Shown here piece by piece: positions 6,074 through 6,099 of a DNA stretch of 6,099 nucleotides (positions are counted from its first letter, which is position 1; each line of letters starts with the position of its first letter). Below the pieces are notes generated by a model, which saw only the letters and a list, made by a program, of their open reading frames with translations, did no database searches and was not told the origin of the DNA. A program made the position numbers and the translations under genes. This DNA comes from Verrucomicrobiota bacterium (lineage in GTDB: Bacteria > Verrucomicrobiota > Verrucomicrobiia > Chthoniobacterales > UBA10450): NCBI GenBank assembly GCA_003219095.1, contig QHPM01000317.1, forward strand, positions 1-6,099, in the 5' to 3' direction.

Positions 6074-6099
6074 GCTCGATGAAGAAAAGCGGTGAGCGA
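6066..6099 (-). promoter_or_regulatory. Inverted repeat placing the nuoH start codon in a stem
   Basis: TCGCTCAC (6066-6073) and GTGAGCGA (6092-6099) are perfect 8-base inverted repeats separated by 18 bases. In the nuo transcript the 3' arm begins with the nuoH GTG codon, so the start would be paired in the stem. Ribosomes finishing the upstream gene would open it, which fits coupled translation. The stem may extend past the window edge. A chance occurrence is possible, and the 18-base loop weakens the structure. Confidence 0.35.
6070..6099 (-). CDS. Possible C-terminal tail of the upstream operon gene (partial)
   Basis: Reading from the right edge, one frame gives nine codons (SLTAFLHRA) and a TGA at 6072-6070. 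That stop overlaps the nuoH GTG start as GTGA, the classic arrangement of coupled operon genes. nuoG usually precedes nuoH, so this could be its end, but nine residues are too few to identify it. Because nuoI is displaced here, another nuo gene is also possible. The call rests on the stop-start overlap and orientation only. Confidence 0.35.
   Translation of the reverse strand, partial: SLTAFLHRA

Overview
The window carries the membrane-arm half of a bacterial respiratory complex I (NADH:quinone oxidoreductase, Nuo) operon. All genes read on the minus strand, so transcription runs from right to left. In transcript order they are a possible 10-codon tail of an upstream gene (6070-6099), nuoH (4886-6073), nuoJ (4282-4764), nuoK (3774-4088), nuoL (1624-3594), nuoM (164-1636), and the first 51 codons of an ORF6N-domain DNA-binding protein gene that runs off the left edge (1-153). 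No RNA gene, CRISPR array, transposase or plus-strand gene is supported. The plus-strand open frames are shadows of the nuo genes.

How the genes work together: NuoH forms the quinone-site and heel subunit that joins the membrane arm to the peripheral arm. NuoJ and NuoK form the hydrophilic axis beyond it. NuoL and NuoM are antiporter-like proton channels. The key charged residues of H, K, L and M are present, so this looks like a working enzyme. Two parts of the usual nuoA-N order are missing where expected. nuoI does not lie between nuoH and nuoJ, and nuoM is followed after 10 bases by the ORF6N gene instead of nuoN. The third antiporter subunit and the NuoI ferredoxin subunit must be encoded elsewhere if the complex is complete.

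The gaps between genes are the other notable part. H-J (121 bases), J-K (193) and K-L (179) are filled with palindromes and short repeats, while L-M overlap by 13 bases and M-ORF6N are 10 bases apart. One 27-base repeat occurs in the K-L gap and, inverted, in the H-J gap with 25 of 27 matches, so the two copies flank nuoK and nuoJ. The J-K gap has four hairpins in a row. The K-L gap also holds a 14-base tandem repeat next to the nuoL start.

Organism: a bacterium with a Nuo-type complex I. The style of the gap repeats (GTAGGGCAGGCGCGTCG-type palindromes, CGAACATCCAACA-type tandem units, ACAGGCC/GGCCTGT hairpins) resembles, from memory, soil Verrucomicrobiota such as Chthoniobacterales or Udaeobacter-like genomes. 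That placement is an inference from repeat style and was not tested by a search.
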